Shown: piece by piece, positions 52,418 through 60,748 of the stretch
Layout of the letters: each line of letters opens with the position of its first letter
Position numbering within the stretch: position 1 is the first letter of the stretch
NCBI GenBank assembly: GCA_964548905.1
Contig: CAZJTL010000002.1
Location: 1-64,000, forward strand
Origin: CAZJTL01 sp964548905
Lineage (GTDB): Bacteria; Cyanobacteriota; Cyanobacteriia; Cyanobacteriales; Xenococcaceae
Length of the DNA: 64,000 bases
Direction: 5' to 3'
Notes under the pieces: model-generated
The model's database searches: none
Seen by the model: only the letters and a program-made list of their open reading frames with translations
What the model was told of the DNA's origin: nothing
Program-made: the position numbers and the translations under genes

Positions 52418-53344
52418 TCACTGATAAGGTGAGATTGGTGTTTGTGGAATATGTTCTGTGGTATTGATATGAGGAAAGATGGGGAAAAAAGGTTGATGCA
52501 AACTAATTAATTGAGCGAGGGTTTTCTTGAGTTGAGTGCGAGGGACGATCGCGTCAACGAAACCATGCTGCAACAAGTATTCAGAGGTTTGAAAACCATC
52601 TGGTAATTTTTCTCTAATAGTTTGCTCGATTACCCTTCTACCTGCAAAAGCAATGGTTGCTTTAGGTTCGGCAATAATTACATCTCCTAGCATGGCGAAA
52701 CTAGCTGTAACACCTCCAGCAGTGGGATTAGTTAAGACGGGAATATAGAGAAGTCCAGCACTACGATGGCGATCGAGCGCACCTGAGATTTTTGCCATCT
52801 GCATCAAGCTGAGCATCCCTTCTTGCATTCTCGCGCCACCAGAAGCACAGACGATAATTGCAGGTAAGCGTTGCTCTGTAGCGTATTCAATCAAGCGAGT
52901 CAATTTTTCACCAACCACAGAACCCATACTACCGCCCATAAAGCGAAAATCCATCACTCCCAAGGCGACTGATAAACCATCGATTAAACCAGCACCAACT
53001 TGAACTGCATCAGTTAAACCAGTCTTTTCTTGATAGTCGCGGAGGCGATCGCGATAGGCTTTGCGATCGCGAAATTTGAGGGGATCGATCGGGCTAATTG
53101 ATTCAGCCAAAGGCTTCCAACTATCGTGGTCAATTAACTGAGCAATTCTTTCGTTACCATCAACGCGATGGTGATGACCGCATTCGAGACAAACTTTTTG
53201 ATTAGCATTTAAGTCTTTAGTATAGGCTAAAGCACCACAAGCTTGACATTTAGTCCATAAACCGTCAGCCACTTCTCTCTCTTGCTTTTTTTTGAGATCT
53301 GGCTCAGATTTTCTAATATTCGCAAACCAATCAAGTAAGGACAT
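52418..53344 (-). CDS. accD: Acetyl-CoA carboxylase carboxyltransferase subunit beta
   Basis: 308 residues. N-terminal zinc ribbon (KCQACGA ... VCLECGHH), then the carboxyltransferase crotonase fold: GALDRHRSAGLLYIPVLTNPTAGGVTASFAMLGD and EPKATIAFAGRRVIEQTIREKLPDGFQTSEYLL. Transfers carboxyl from biotin to acetyl-CoA for fatty acid synthesis. Full length; DUF2007 gene lies 33 bases upstream on the same strand. Confidence 0.97.
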   Translation of the reverse strand: MSLLDWFANIRKSEPDLKKKQEREVADGLWTKCQACGALAYTKDLNANQKVCLECGHHHRVDGNERIAQLIDHDSWKPLAESISPIDPLKFRDRKAYRDRLRDYQEKTGLTDAVQVGAGLIDGLSVALGVMDFRFMGGSMGSVVGEKLTRLIEYATEQRLPAIIVCASGGARMQEGMLSLMQMAKISGALDRHRSAGLLYIPVLTNPTAGGVTASFAMLGDVIIAEPKATIAFAGRRVIEQTIREKLPDGFQTSEYLLQHGFVDAIVPRTQLKKTLAQLISLHQPFFPIFPHINTTEHIPQTPISPYQ

Positions 53345-53377
53345 AGTAGTTTTATTTATATAAATTTTTTAATTGAA

Positions 53378-53590
53378 TCAAATTTGGTCTTCCTCTGGAG
53401 GACTCAATAATAACAAAGCAACCCACTGATCCTGCGAAAGTACTTGCAGCGCGGCTTGATTACCTTGTCCGCAGTAAATACCTAAGCCAATATCGAGAAC
53501 TCGACTAGGTACATCGTGAGATGCTAACAGTTGTTGCATTAATTCGGCTTCCCAGCGGGCTTTAGTAGTTTTTAGTGTTATCCAAGACAC
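53378..53590 (-). CDS. DUF2007-like small protein
   Basis: 70 residues: WITLKTTKARWEAELMQQLLASHDVPSRVLDIGLGIYCG fits the DUF2007 fold (a PII-like beta-alpha-beta, described as putative signal-transducing). It ends VLSQDQWVALLLLSPPEEDQI. It lies between the prepilin peptidase and accD genes on the same strand. Confidence 0.8.
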   Translation of the reverse strand: MSWITLKTTKARWEAELMQQLLASHDVPSRVLDIGLGIYCGQGNQAALQVLSQDQWVALLLLSPPEEDQI

Positions 53591-53644
53591 TGAGCTTATT
53601 TTACCAGGATTGTTACTTATCTTGACAAAACTAGATAGCGGATT

Positions 53645-54463
53645 CTAGTGAACAGGGAATAGTAACTTTAAATAATTTGATAATATCTCGTTTCCCCAGA
53701 AAATTGTCAAGATTGCCCCCAAAGAAATAAAAGGGCCGAAAGGCATTGGTTGTTTGCGATCGAGGAAACCAAGGGCGATCGCGCCGATGCCAACTATTGC
53801 CCCTGTAGCGCAGGCAAAAAAGCTAGTCACCAGCACGTATTTCCATCCCAACCAAGCGCCGATCGCTGCCATTAATTTCTCATCGGCATCACCCATTGCC
53901 TGTTTCTGCAACAAAATAGTACCGAAAATGCTAATCGTCCATAATAGCCAAATTCCCAAAACCGCACCGCCGATACCAAACATCAATTGATTGGCAATTC
54001 CTTGCCATCCCCCCATTTGCCAACCGAGAATTATCTCAAACAGCAAACCGACGACTAAAGCAGAACTAGTCAGAGAATTGGGCAAGGTCATAGTATCGAG
54101 ATCGATCAGAGATAGACTCAACAACCAACTTAATAAAGCCCAATAACCAATCGTAGTTAGCCCAAAACCAAACCGCCAAAAGATAAATAAAAACAATAAT
54201 CCCGTTATCGCTTCTACAGTAGGATAACGCCAAGAGACAGGAGAACGACACCAACGACAACGACCCCGCAACCACAACCAACCGAAGACAGGAATATTTT
54301 CTGTTTTACCAAGCTGATGCAAACAATGAGGACAGCGAGAAGGAGGATAAAGTAGCGATAATCCTGCTGGTAGCCGATAAACAACCACATTTAAAAAACT
54401 GCCAATGGAAGCCCCAAAAGCAAACACAAACAAACTCGCGATCGCCGAAATTAGATTTTCCAT
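53645..54463 (-). CDS. pilD: Prepilin peptidase PilD (A24 family)
   Basis: 272 residues, about seven membrane segments. Two CxxC pairs (CPHC and CRWC) in the cytosolic loop, LIDLDTMTLPN with the first catalytic Asp and AMGDADEKLMAAIGAWLGW with the second (GxGD-type). Cleaves and N-methylates type IV prepilins. Full length. Confidence 0.95.
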   Translation of the reverse strand: MENLISAIASLFVFAFGASIGSFLNVVVYRLPAGLSLLYPPSRCPHCLHQLGKTENIPVFGWLWLRGRCRWCRSPVSWRYPTVEAITGLLFLFIFWRFGFGLTTIGYWALLSWLLSLSLIDLDTMTLPNSLTSSALVVGLLFEIILGWQMGGWQGIANQLMFGIGGAVLGIWLLWTISIFGTILLQKQAMGDADEKLMAAIGAWLGWKYVLVTSFFACATGAIVGIGAIALGFLDRKQPMPFGPFISLGAILTIFWGNEILSNYLKLLFPVH

Positions 54464-54464
54464 T

Positions 54465-54612
54465 GGTTAGTTCATGGTTCATTGGGAAAAAAGGGGATAG
54501 GGGCTAGGGACTAGGGATTAGAGAAGTCAAAAGTTTTTTACTCATTACTCATTACTCATTACTCATTACTTTTCCCCCTGCTCCCTAACCCCTAATCCCT
54601 AACCCCTAATAA
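54465..54612. repeat. Heptamer tract upstream of pilD
   Basis: GGGGCTA/GGGACTA units (54490-54520), four TACTCAT units (54538-54566), CTCCCTA and CCTAACC units to 54610. The last units supply the stop codon of the small minus-strand gene at 54606. Confidence 0.85.
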
Positions 54613-54875
54613 AGATCCGACTCAATTTGTTGCAAGCGAACAAAACATTCGTTTGGCAAAAGGATGGGTCGATCGTTAAAGGTTAATTGACCCCGATGAT
54701 TTTTACGGTTAATGATTACACCTAGAGGCTGTCTGGTCATTTTGGCATTGACAGAGCAATAGGTTCGATAAATTTGCCTAGCAGCCCTTAAAATTACTGG
54801 GTCTAGTAAAGGAGGAAAATCTTGATATTCTACTCTTTTTTCTTGGTATTGGTTTTTTTGTTGAAACGACCCCAC
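54606..54875 (-). CDS. Conserved-looking hypothetical protein, 89 aa
   Basis: I cannot assign a family. Basic, soluble, with LLDPVILRAARQIYRTYCSVNAKMTRQPLGVIINRKNHRGQLTFNDRPILLPNE read as a likely small alpha/beta domain. Codon use is gene-like and the frame is flanked by ordinary genes. Its stop TAG is the first TAG of the adjoining TTAGGGG array, so the C-terminus may have been shortened or extended by the repeat. Confidence 0.6.
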   Translation of the reverse strand: MGSFQQKNQYQEKRVEYQDFPPLLDPVILRAARQIYRTYCSVNAKMTRQPLGVIINRKNHRGQLTFNDRPILLPNECFVRLQQIESDLY

Positions 54876-55222
54876 CCGCTTTTATCCTCAACTGATTGTT
54901 AATAACGCCACTTTAGCTAAGATTGCTCGATCGAGAAAGTTTTTTGGTTGCTTATGTTAGGCGATCGAGACAATTAAAAACTTTGCCAAGAATAGAAACT
55001 ACTCTCTAGTCAACTTGTTTGACTAGTTGTTAGAAATTTTCGTTTCAATTATAGCCTTAGCGATCGAAACGATAATGAGTATTGTTACTCATCACTTAGT
55101 CAAAAAAGGACTGTGAAGACTCTGCTTTTGATTACAAAAAAGTAATTTTTACTAAAAAAATTAACTTATCTCCCAACCTTTGAGCCAAACCTTCTGCCCT
55201 CTGCCTTCTGCCTCCTGCCTTC
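54876..55222. other. Spacer before leuB end, no gene seen
   Basis: 347 AT-rich bases with no gene. The right end (55186-55224) is a CTTCTGC heptamer array that touches the leuB stop codon. The left end should hold the promoter of the small gene at 54606-54875. Confidence 0.6.
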
Positions 55223-56314
55223 TTATGAATAAGCTTCTAGAATTTCTACCAAAGCATCACCCATCGCACGACAACCTACTAAGGTCATTCCTGCGGAGAT
55301 AATATCGCCTGTGCGATAGCCTCGGTCTAGAACTTGTGAAACTGCTTTTTCTAAGCGATCGGCAGCTTGTGGCTCATTTAAAGCGTACCTGAGCATCATT
55401 GCTGCACTTAACACCTGGGCGAGAGGATTGGCTTTATCTTGTCCAGCAATATCGGGTGCAGAACCGTGAACTGGTTCAAATAATCCAGGTTTAGATGCTC
55501 CCAAACTAGCAGAGGGAAGCATCCCAATACTACCTGTTAGCATTGCTGCTTCATCGGAGAGGATATCGCCGAATAAATTACCTGTGACAATGGTATCGAA
55601 CTGTTTGGGGTTGCGAACTAGCTGCATGGCTGCATTATCTACATACATGTGAGTTAGTTCCACATCTGGATATTGCGCTGCCATTGCCGTTAGGCGATCG
55701 CGCCACAGTTGGGAAACATCTAAGACATTAGCTTTATCGACGGAACAAAGTTTCCCTCGTCGTTTTTGTGCGGTTTCAAAACCAATTTTAGCGATGCGAT
55801 CAATTTCGGAGTCGAGATAAGCCATCGTATTAACACCGCGCTTTGCCCCTGTTTCTGTCTCGAAAATACCTTTGGGCTGACCGAAATAAATGCCACCAGT
55901 CAACTCGCGCACCACCATAATATCTACTCCTTCAACCACCTCTTTCTTGAGGGTAGAAGCGTCAATTAATTGAGGAATAATGATAGCTGGACGCAAGTTG
56001 GCAAATAACCCCAATCCTGCTCTCAATCCTAACAATCCTGTTTCTGGACGCTGTTGGCGAGGTAGGTTATCCCATTTATAGCCGCCGATCGCCGCTAACA
56101 AAACGGCATCGCTACCACGGCAAATTTCTAGAGTTTTTTCAGGCAGGGGTGCCCCTGTCGCATCGATCGCCGCACCACCAATTAGTGCTTTTTGAAAATC
56201 CAATTGAAAGTTGAATTGTTTGCCTACCACTTTCAGCACTTCTACCGTTACTGCCATTATTTCTGTTCCAATGCCATCGCCAGGAAGTAAAGTAAGGCGG
56301 TACTGCTTAGTCAT
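55223..56314 (-). CDS. leuB: 3-isopropylmalate dehydrogenase
   Basis: Third enzyme of leucine synthesis. 363 residues from the ATG at 56314 (MTKQYRLTLLPGDGIGTEIM); a TTG two codons earlier is less likely. Motifs: AAIGGYKWDNLP, GLFANLRPA, VRELTGGIYFGQPKG and the NAD/metal region TGNLFGDILSDEAAMLTGSIGMLPSASLG. Single gene unit. Confidence 0.96.
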   Translation of the reverse strand: MTKQYRLTLLPGDGIGTEIMAVTVEVLKVVGKQFNFQLDFQKALIGGAAIDATGAPLPEKTLEICRGSDAVLLAAIGGYKWDNLPRQQRPETGLLGLRAGLGLFANLRPAIIIPQLIDASTLKKEVVEGVDIMVVRELTGGIYFGQPKGIFETETGAKRGVNTMAYLDSEIDRIAKIGFETAQKRRGKLCSVDKANVLDVSQLWRDRLTAMAAQYPDVELTHMYVDNAAMQLVRNPKQFDTIVTGNLFGDILSDEAAMLTGSIGMLPSASLGASKPGLFEPVHGSAPDIAGQDKANPLAQVLSAAMMLRYALNEPQAADRLEKAVSQVLDRGYRTGDIISAGMTLVGCRAMGDALVEILEAYS

Positions 56315-56372
56315 GGTCAAGGTTAGCTATCTAAACAACCTATATAATTTATCATCAAAGGGAATTTTTTTA

Positions 56373-56492
56373 ACAGAGAACAGGGAGCAGGGAGCAGGGA
56401 GCAGGCAGGCAGGTAGCAGGGAACAAGTAAAAAAACTTGCTTACTTTAGACTTTAGACTTTAAATTCCTTCTGCCTTCTGCCCTCTGCCTTA
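56373..56492. repeat. Heptamer tract between leuB and rnc
   Basis: CAGGGAG units (four), AGGCAGGCAGG, ACTTTAG units and CTTCTGC units. Confidence 0.85.
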
Positions 56493-56495
56493 TTT

Positions 56496-57182
56496 TCACT
56501 CCAACCCCAAACGCTCGATCGCATCTTCGGCGGCGCGTTTTTGCGCTTCTTGTTTGCGTTTGCCCTTACCAACTCCATAAATTACATCTTTAACCCAAAC
56601 TTCAGCGATAAATTCTTTGCTATGATCGGGGCCAGATTCACCGATAATCTTATACTCTGGGTTTTTGCCTTGATTGGCTAGCGCCCACTGTTGAAAGCGA
56701 TTTTTGGAGTCAACAAAATTGGCAGTCTCTAGTTGAGGCTTAGCGTTGACAATAGCTGCGGCTAAAACTGTAAACACGGGTTGAATGTAATCACGGACGG
56801 CTTCGATGCCAGCATCTAAAAAATATGCACCAATGATGGCTTCAAAGGTATCGTTGAGTAGGGAAGGATTTTCTCTACCTTTATCTTTTTGGGCTCCTTT
56901 TCCCAAGCGCATTAAGTTTCCTAATCCTAATTGTGCGCCTAATTGCCCTAGTTGTTGTTCGTCTACCAGTTGCGATCGCAAGCGGGTAAGTTGAGCTTCA
57001 TTCATTTGGGGATAATTTTGATAGAGTAGTTCCCCAATTAAAAAACCAAGTACGGCATCACCAAGAAACTCTAGGCGTTCGTTGTCCGCAGATTGTTCCC
57101 GATGTTCGTTGACGTAGGAACGATGGGTTAAAGCTTTCTCTAATAACTGAGGATCTTTTATTGGTGGGAGTTTTAGAGACAT
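56496..57182 (-). CDS. rnc: Ribonuclease III
   Basis: 228 residues. Catalytic domain with the signature NERLEFLGDAVLGFL and the second acidic cluster LLNDTFEAIIGAYFLD; C-terminal dsRNA-binding domain (NRFQQWALANQ ... GKGKRKQEAQKRAAEDAI). Processes rRNA and structured RNAs. Upstream DNA is heptamer repeat almost to the ATG (9 bases), and no Shine-Dalgarno sequence is visible. Confidence 0.96.
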   Translation of the reverse strand: MSLKLPPIKDPQLLEKALTHRSYVNEHREQSADNERLEFLGDAVLGFLIGELLYQNYPQMNEAQLTRLRSQLVDEQQLGQLGAQLGLGNLMRLGKGAQKDKGRENPSLLNDTFEAIIGAYFLDAGIEAVRDYIQPVFTVLAAAIVNAKPQLETANFVDSKNRFQQWALANQGKNPEYKIIGESGPDHSKEFIAEVWVKDVIYGVGKGKRKQEAQKRAAEDAIERLGLE

Positions 57183-57189
57183 TTGAAAA

Positions 57190-57375
57190 TAGGGACTAGG
57201 GGTTAGGGATTAGGGGGTAGGGACAGGTTTAGAAACCTGCCCTTACGGGGTTAGGGATTAGAAAGGGTGTGGGGTGCAGGGGAACTAATGAGTAATTAGT
57301 AATGAGTAATGAGTAAAAAACTTCCTACTTCCTACTTCCTACTTATTTTCTGCCTTCTGCCTTCTTTTCCCTATT
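57190..57375. repeat. Heptamer tract upstream of rnc and the sigma-like gene
   Basis: GGGGTTA/GGGATTA units, AATGAGT units, three CTACTTC units and CTTCTGC units, in a 313-base spacer with divergent genes on either side. Confidence 0.85.
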
Positions 57376-57495
57376 GCCTAATTATGAATTATTCTGTTCC
57401 CTTGTTCCCTCGACCGAAGGTCGTTAAATTTTGTAAAGAAAGGCGTAATTATCTAAGGATATTTTCGAGTCACAAGTAGAGGATTCTAAGTCTAG

Positions 57496-58470
57496 ATGAA
57501 TTCATCAAAGATGACAGATATTTTCCTAAAAGCTCGTCATGAAGTCATTAATGACCAGACTATAGAGTTACTTGTAAAAGAGTTGCTCGAAAATTGTCAA
57601 CAGAAAAACTTGCCAAAATTGACTCAACAAGTTTTAGTTAAAAAACTAGTAGATGAAATGATGCGATCGCGACCGATTTGTCGTCCACATCGAGGCAAAG
57701 TGCTTTTTGGCGTTTATCGAGAAATTTATGAACAATTGCAGCAACAATTAATTAATGATTTTTTAGACAAATTAACCATCAAAAATTTACCGACAATGGA
57801 GGCTAAATCTTGGGCAATCTCAATTAGAAATCAAGCGATTAAAAAAATTCTTGACGACACTCAACTTAAAAAACTGGGGTTGTCCGCACAAAATTATGAA
57901 GCTAATAGCGAGCTAAGGCAGTATGCTTTGGCAGAATTAATTGAAGCAATTCGCTGGTCAAATCGGTTGTGTCATCCCCATAGAGAAAAATTCCTACCTC
58001 AATTTTATGAACTTATCTATGAAGAAGCAGTTATAGAAACATTAACCTATGTATGTACTCATATTGATAAATACGATCCTGAAAGAGGAGGCGGAAGATT
58101 TATGAATTGGGTTAATTTTCGCCTCGATAAACTAATTTTAGAATATCGAAGAAAATTTAATAATTTTAAGATCGAACAGCTTCCTTCTCTCAAAGATTTA
58201 GATAATTTAATTCAGCCAGACGAACAACCTTTATTATCAGAAATAGTTCGTCAATATATTGAAGAAGATCCTCAAAAATTATGCCAAAGAAATCACATTA
58301 AAAATAGAATAGATGCTAATTTTCAAGTAATAGCATTGGCAAGATTTGCTGGTCAAAGTTGGGAAGAAGTTTCCCAAAAATTAGATATACCAATTCCAAC
58401 TCTAAGTAGTTTTTTTCAACGTTGCTGTAATAAACTTGCCGAACAATTCAAGCAGGATTTACAGAATTAA
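57496..58470 (+). CDS. Diverged sigma-70-like protein, first gene of a DUF1822/DUF928/CHAT cassette
   Basis: 324 residues. KYDPERGGGRFMNWVNFRLDKLILEYRRKF recalls sigma region 2 (YDP-x-RG...F..W...R...), and ALARFAGQSWEEVSQKLDIPIPTLSSFFQRCCNKLAEQF recalls the region 4 helix-turn-helix. A direct internal similarity is seen between residues ~50-75 (MRSRPICRPHRGKVLFGVYREIYEQ) and ~155-180 (SNRLCHPHREKFLPQFYELIYEE). The core-binding motifs of region 2 are weak, so whether it is an active sigma factor is open. The next gene starts 16 bases later. Confidence 0.7.
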   Translation: MNSSKMTDIFLKARHEVINDQTIELLVKELLENCQQKNLPKLTQQVLVKKLVDEMMRSRPICRPHRGKVLFGVYREIYEQLQQQLINDFLDKLTIKNLPTMEAKSWAISIRNQAIKKILDDTQLKKLGLSAQNYEANSELRQYALAELIEAIRWSNRLCHPHREKFLPQFYELIYEEAVIETLTYVCTHIDKYDPERGGGRFMNWVNFRLDKLILEYRRKFNNFKIEQLPSLKDLDNLIQPDEQPLLSEIVRQYIEEDPQKLCQRNHIKNRIDANFQVIALARFAGQSWEEVSQKLDIPIPTLSSFFQRCCNKLAEQFKQDLQN

Positions 58471-58486
58471 ATCAATAGATATAATT

Positions 58487-59479
58487 ATGAATCCAACAAT
58501 GACTTATTATAATTTGGACATTCCTTTATCAATAGTTGCTCACCTAAAAGCAGAGGAATTTTGCAGCTATCAAGCTGATTCGCGCAGAGCCAAGCAAGTT
58601 TATCTTAATACTTTGGCAGTTTATGCAGTTAATATTTATTTAAAGTCTTTAGGGTTTCAAACTGACTTGGAGAAGAGTTCGAGCTGGAATCCAGTCAATC
58701 AAACCTTAATGAATACTGCCGATTTAATAGTTAAAGACTGCGGCAAAATAGAGTGCAGACCTGTTCTTCCTGATGCAGATTCACTATATATTCCTGAAGA
58801 GGTTTGGACACAAAGAGTAGGTTATATCGCAGTAAAATTAGACGACTCTTTGCAGCAAGCAACTTTGTTAGGATTTATCGATCGAGTTAGCGCCACCAAT
58901 TTATCCCTAAACGCTTTGTATGCCATCACCGAATTACCTGAGTATTTAAACTCGCTTGCTCGACACAAACAGGTGCAAGCAGTGCCGAGGAATCAAGAAA
59001 TTGCAGCCAATCTCGCCACGGTGAGGTTGAGTCAGTGGTTGGAGAACGTTTTTGAAGCAGGATGGCAACGCATTGATGAATTATATCCTACCTCCTTAGC
59101 CTTTAATTTTAGAAATTCTAGTCAGTTAGCCAATGCTCAAAACCAAGATCTTCCTGGGGAAATAAGTCGAGTTAAGTTGTTGGAGTTGGTTTCTAGCCAA
59201 GAAACCAAACAAATTGGATTAATGGTGAGAATTTTAGCAAAAATTGACGATGAAATGGATATTTCTGTTTCTGTCAAAGTTTATCCTGCCGATCGCCAGA
59301 GTTTTCTTCCTCAAGGACTTCAAGTCATAGTTCTAGACGAACTAGAAATTCCAGTCATGCAAGCACAAGCTAAGCAGACTGAAACTGTTGAATTTAAATT
59401 TAGTGGCGAATTGGGAGAGTATTTTTGCGTTAAGGTGATCTGGGAAGAGAGTTCCAAAACAGAAGCTTTTATAATTTAG
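58487..59479 (+). CDS. DUF1822 family protein
   Basis: 330 residues from the ATG at 58487. Cyanobacterial family of unknown function. Typical features: QVYLNTLAVYAVNIYLKSLGFQTDLE, IECRPVLPD, IPEEVWTQRVGYIAVKLD and a C-terminal beta-rich part (KIDDEMDISVSVKVYP, FKFSGELGEYFCVKVIWEE). The C-terminal strands could be a carbohydrate- or protein-binding sandwich. Soluble. Co-oriented with the sigma-like, DUF928 and CHAT-CHASE2 genes. Confidence 0.88.
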   Translation: MNPTMTYYNLDIPLSIVAHLKAEEFCSYQADSRRAKQVYLNTLAVYAVNIYLKSLGFQTDLEKSSSWNPVNQTLMNTADLIVKDCGKIECRPVLPDADSLYIPEEVWTQRVGYIAVKLDDSLQQATLLGFIDRVSATNLSLNALYAITELPEYLNSLARHKQVQAVPRNQEIAANLATVRLSQWLENVFEAGWQRIDELYPTSLAFNFRNSSQLANAQNQDLPGEISRVKLLELVSSQETKQIGLMVRILAKIDDEMDISVSVKVYPADRQSFLPQGLQVIVLDELEIPVMQAQAKQTETVEFKFSGELGEYFCVKVIWEESSKTEAFII

Positions 59480-59601
59480 AGCTGCTAATTTAAAGCTATG
59501 TGTGGCGTCTAGTTAGCGTTAATTTATACTGTTGTAAACTCTGATCAGAAGCTAATTGCCACAATAGTAAAGAAGCGCACTTTTGGAAGTTAAATTAGAT
59601 C

Positions 59602-60501
59602 GTGAACAAGATAAGATGCTATGTTTGCTTTGTTTTTAGTTCAATTCGTGTCAAAATTCCGTTAAAATTTTTAATTTGTGTCTCACTTTTAACTATATTG
59701 CCAGTAGAATTCAATGCAGCAGAAGAAGTAAAGTGGGACAAAAACGTTACTAGTGAATTCATCAACAAATCGATTCAACCCAGTTTACAACCACAAGTAA
59801 ATTTTAATTCCAATCTAACTCAAGAGCGACCCGAACAGATTAATTTTCAGGCAACAGGTAGACCTCTGGGACTATCTTCTGGTAAGATACCTAAATCGCC
59901 AAAACCAAAAGAGCTTGATTTTTCTGGGACAGGACGACCAGGTCAACGAACGGCTGGAGGAAGTCGCAGTCAATGTCTAAATCCTAACTTTAGTTTAACT
60001 GCTCTATTACCTAAAGCTCTTGCGGGCAAAACTGCTGCCGAACGACCAACTTTTTGGTTTCATGTTCGCGATCTGCCAATTTCTAAGATTGCAGGAGAAT
60101 TTGTACTACAGGATGAAAATCGCCAAGATGTCGATCGCATTCCCGTGCAGCTAAACGATCGGACAGAGCTAGTTTCTTTTACCTTACCTGGTGACAGAGC
60201 GCCTTTAGAGTTGAATCGTTGGTATCGTTGGTATCTAAAGCTCTATTGTCAACCCGATCGAACTTCAAGTCCAATTTTTGTGCAAGGATGGGTGCAAAGA
60301 GTTGCTCTCGATCGAGAAACTAAGTCCCAGCTAGCTAAAACCGATCGACCCGATCTAATTTATGCTCAGAAAGGTATTTGGTTCGATGCTTTAGCTGATT
60401 TAGCCAAATTACGAATAGATAGTCCTGAAAATCGTGAGCTTCAAGAAGATTGGCAGAAACTCCTGAGTGCTAAAGGAGTGGAATTGCAACTATCTAAGTA
60501 G
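59602..60501 (+). CDS. DUF928 family exported protein
   Basis: 299 residues from a GTG. An N-terminal hydrophobic segment (about residues 20-40) forms a signal peptide. A low-complexity region (RPLGLSSGKIPKSPKPK, GTGRPGQRTAGGS) precedes the DUF928 domain: RPTFWFHVRDLP, VQLNDRTELVSFTLPGDRAPLELNRWYRWYLKLYC. The domain is probably a beta sandwich in the periplasm. It stands between DUF1822 and CHAT-CHASE2. Confidence 0.88.
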   Translation: MNKIRCYVCFVFSSIRVKIPLKFLICVSLLTILPVEFNAAEEVKWDKNVTSEFINKSIQPSLQPQVNFNSNLTQERPEQINFQATGRPLGLSSGKIPKSPKPKELDFSGTGRPGQRTAGGSRSQCLNPNFSLTALLPKALAGKTAAERPTFWFHVRDLPISKIAGEFVLQDENRQDVDRIPVQLNDRTELVSFTLPGDRAPLELNRWYRWYLKLYCQPDRTSSPIFVQGWVQRVALDRETKSQLAKTDRPDLIYAQKGIWFDALADLAKLRIDSPENRELQEDWQKLLSAKGVELQLSK

Positions 60502-60522
60502 TTGGACTTTCATTAAATTCAT

Positions 60523-60567
60523 CGGTGGAGAGAGGCAACAGGCAACAGGCAACAGGCAACAGGTAAC
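60523..60567. repeat. GGCAACA heptamer array
   Basis: Five units of GGCAACA or a close variant in the spacer between DUF928 and CHAT-CHASE2 genes. Confidence 0.85.
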
Positions 60568-60748
60568 AGAAATACAAGGTGTGTAATTAATTCTGCCCAT
60601 ATAGTTAAATAACTAATCAAGAAGAATTTCCTCGCCATGATGAGGCGCAATGTGTAACTGTATAAATGGGGGTAGGGGAAAGCTAACAGCCAATGCCCAA
60701 GGCTGAGAGCTAATTGTTAACCTAAATAAATCAATGAGGGATAACTAA

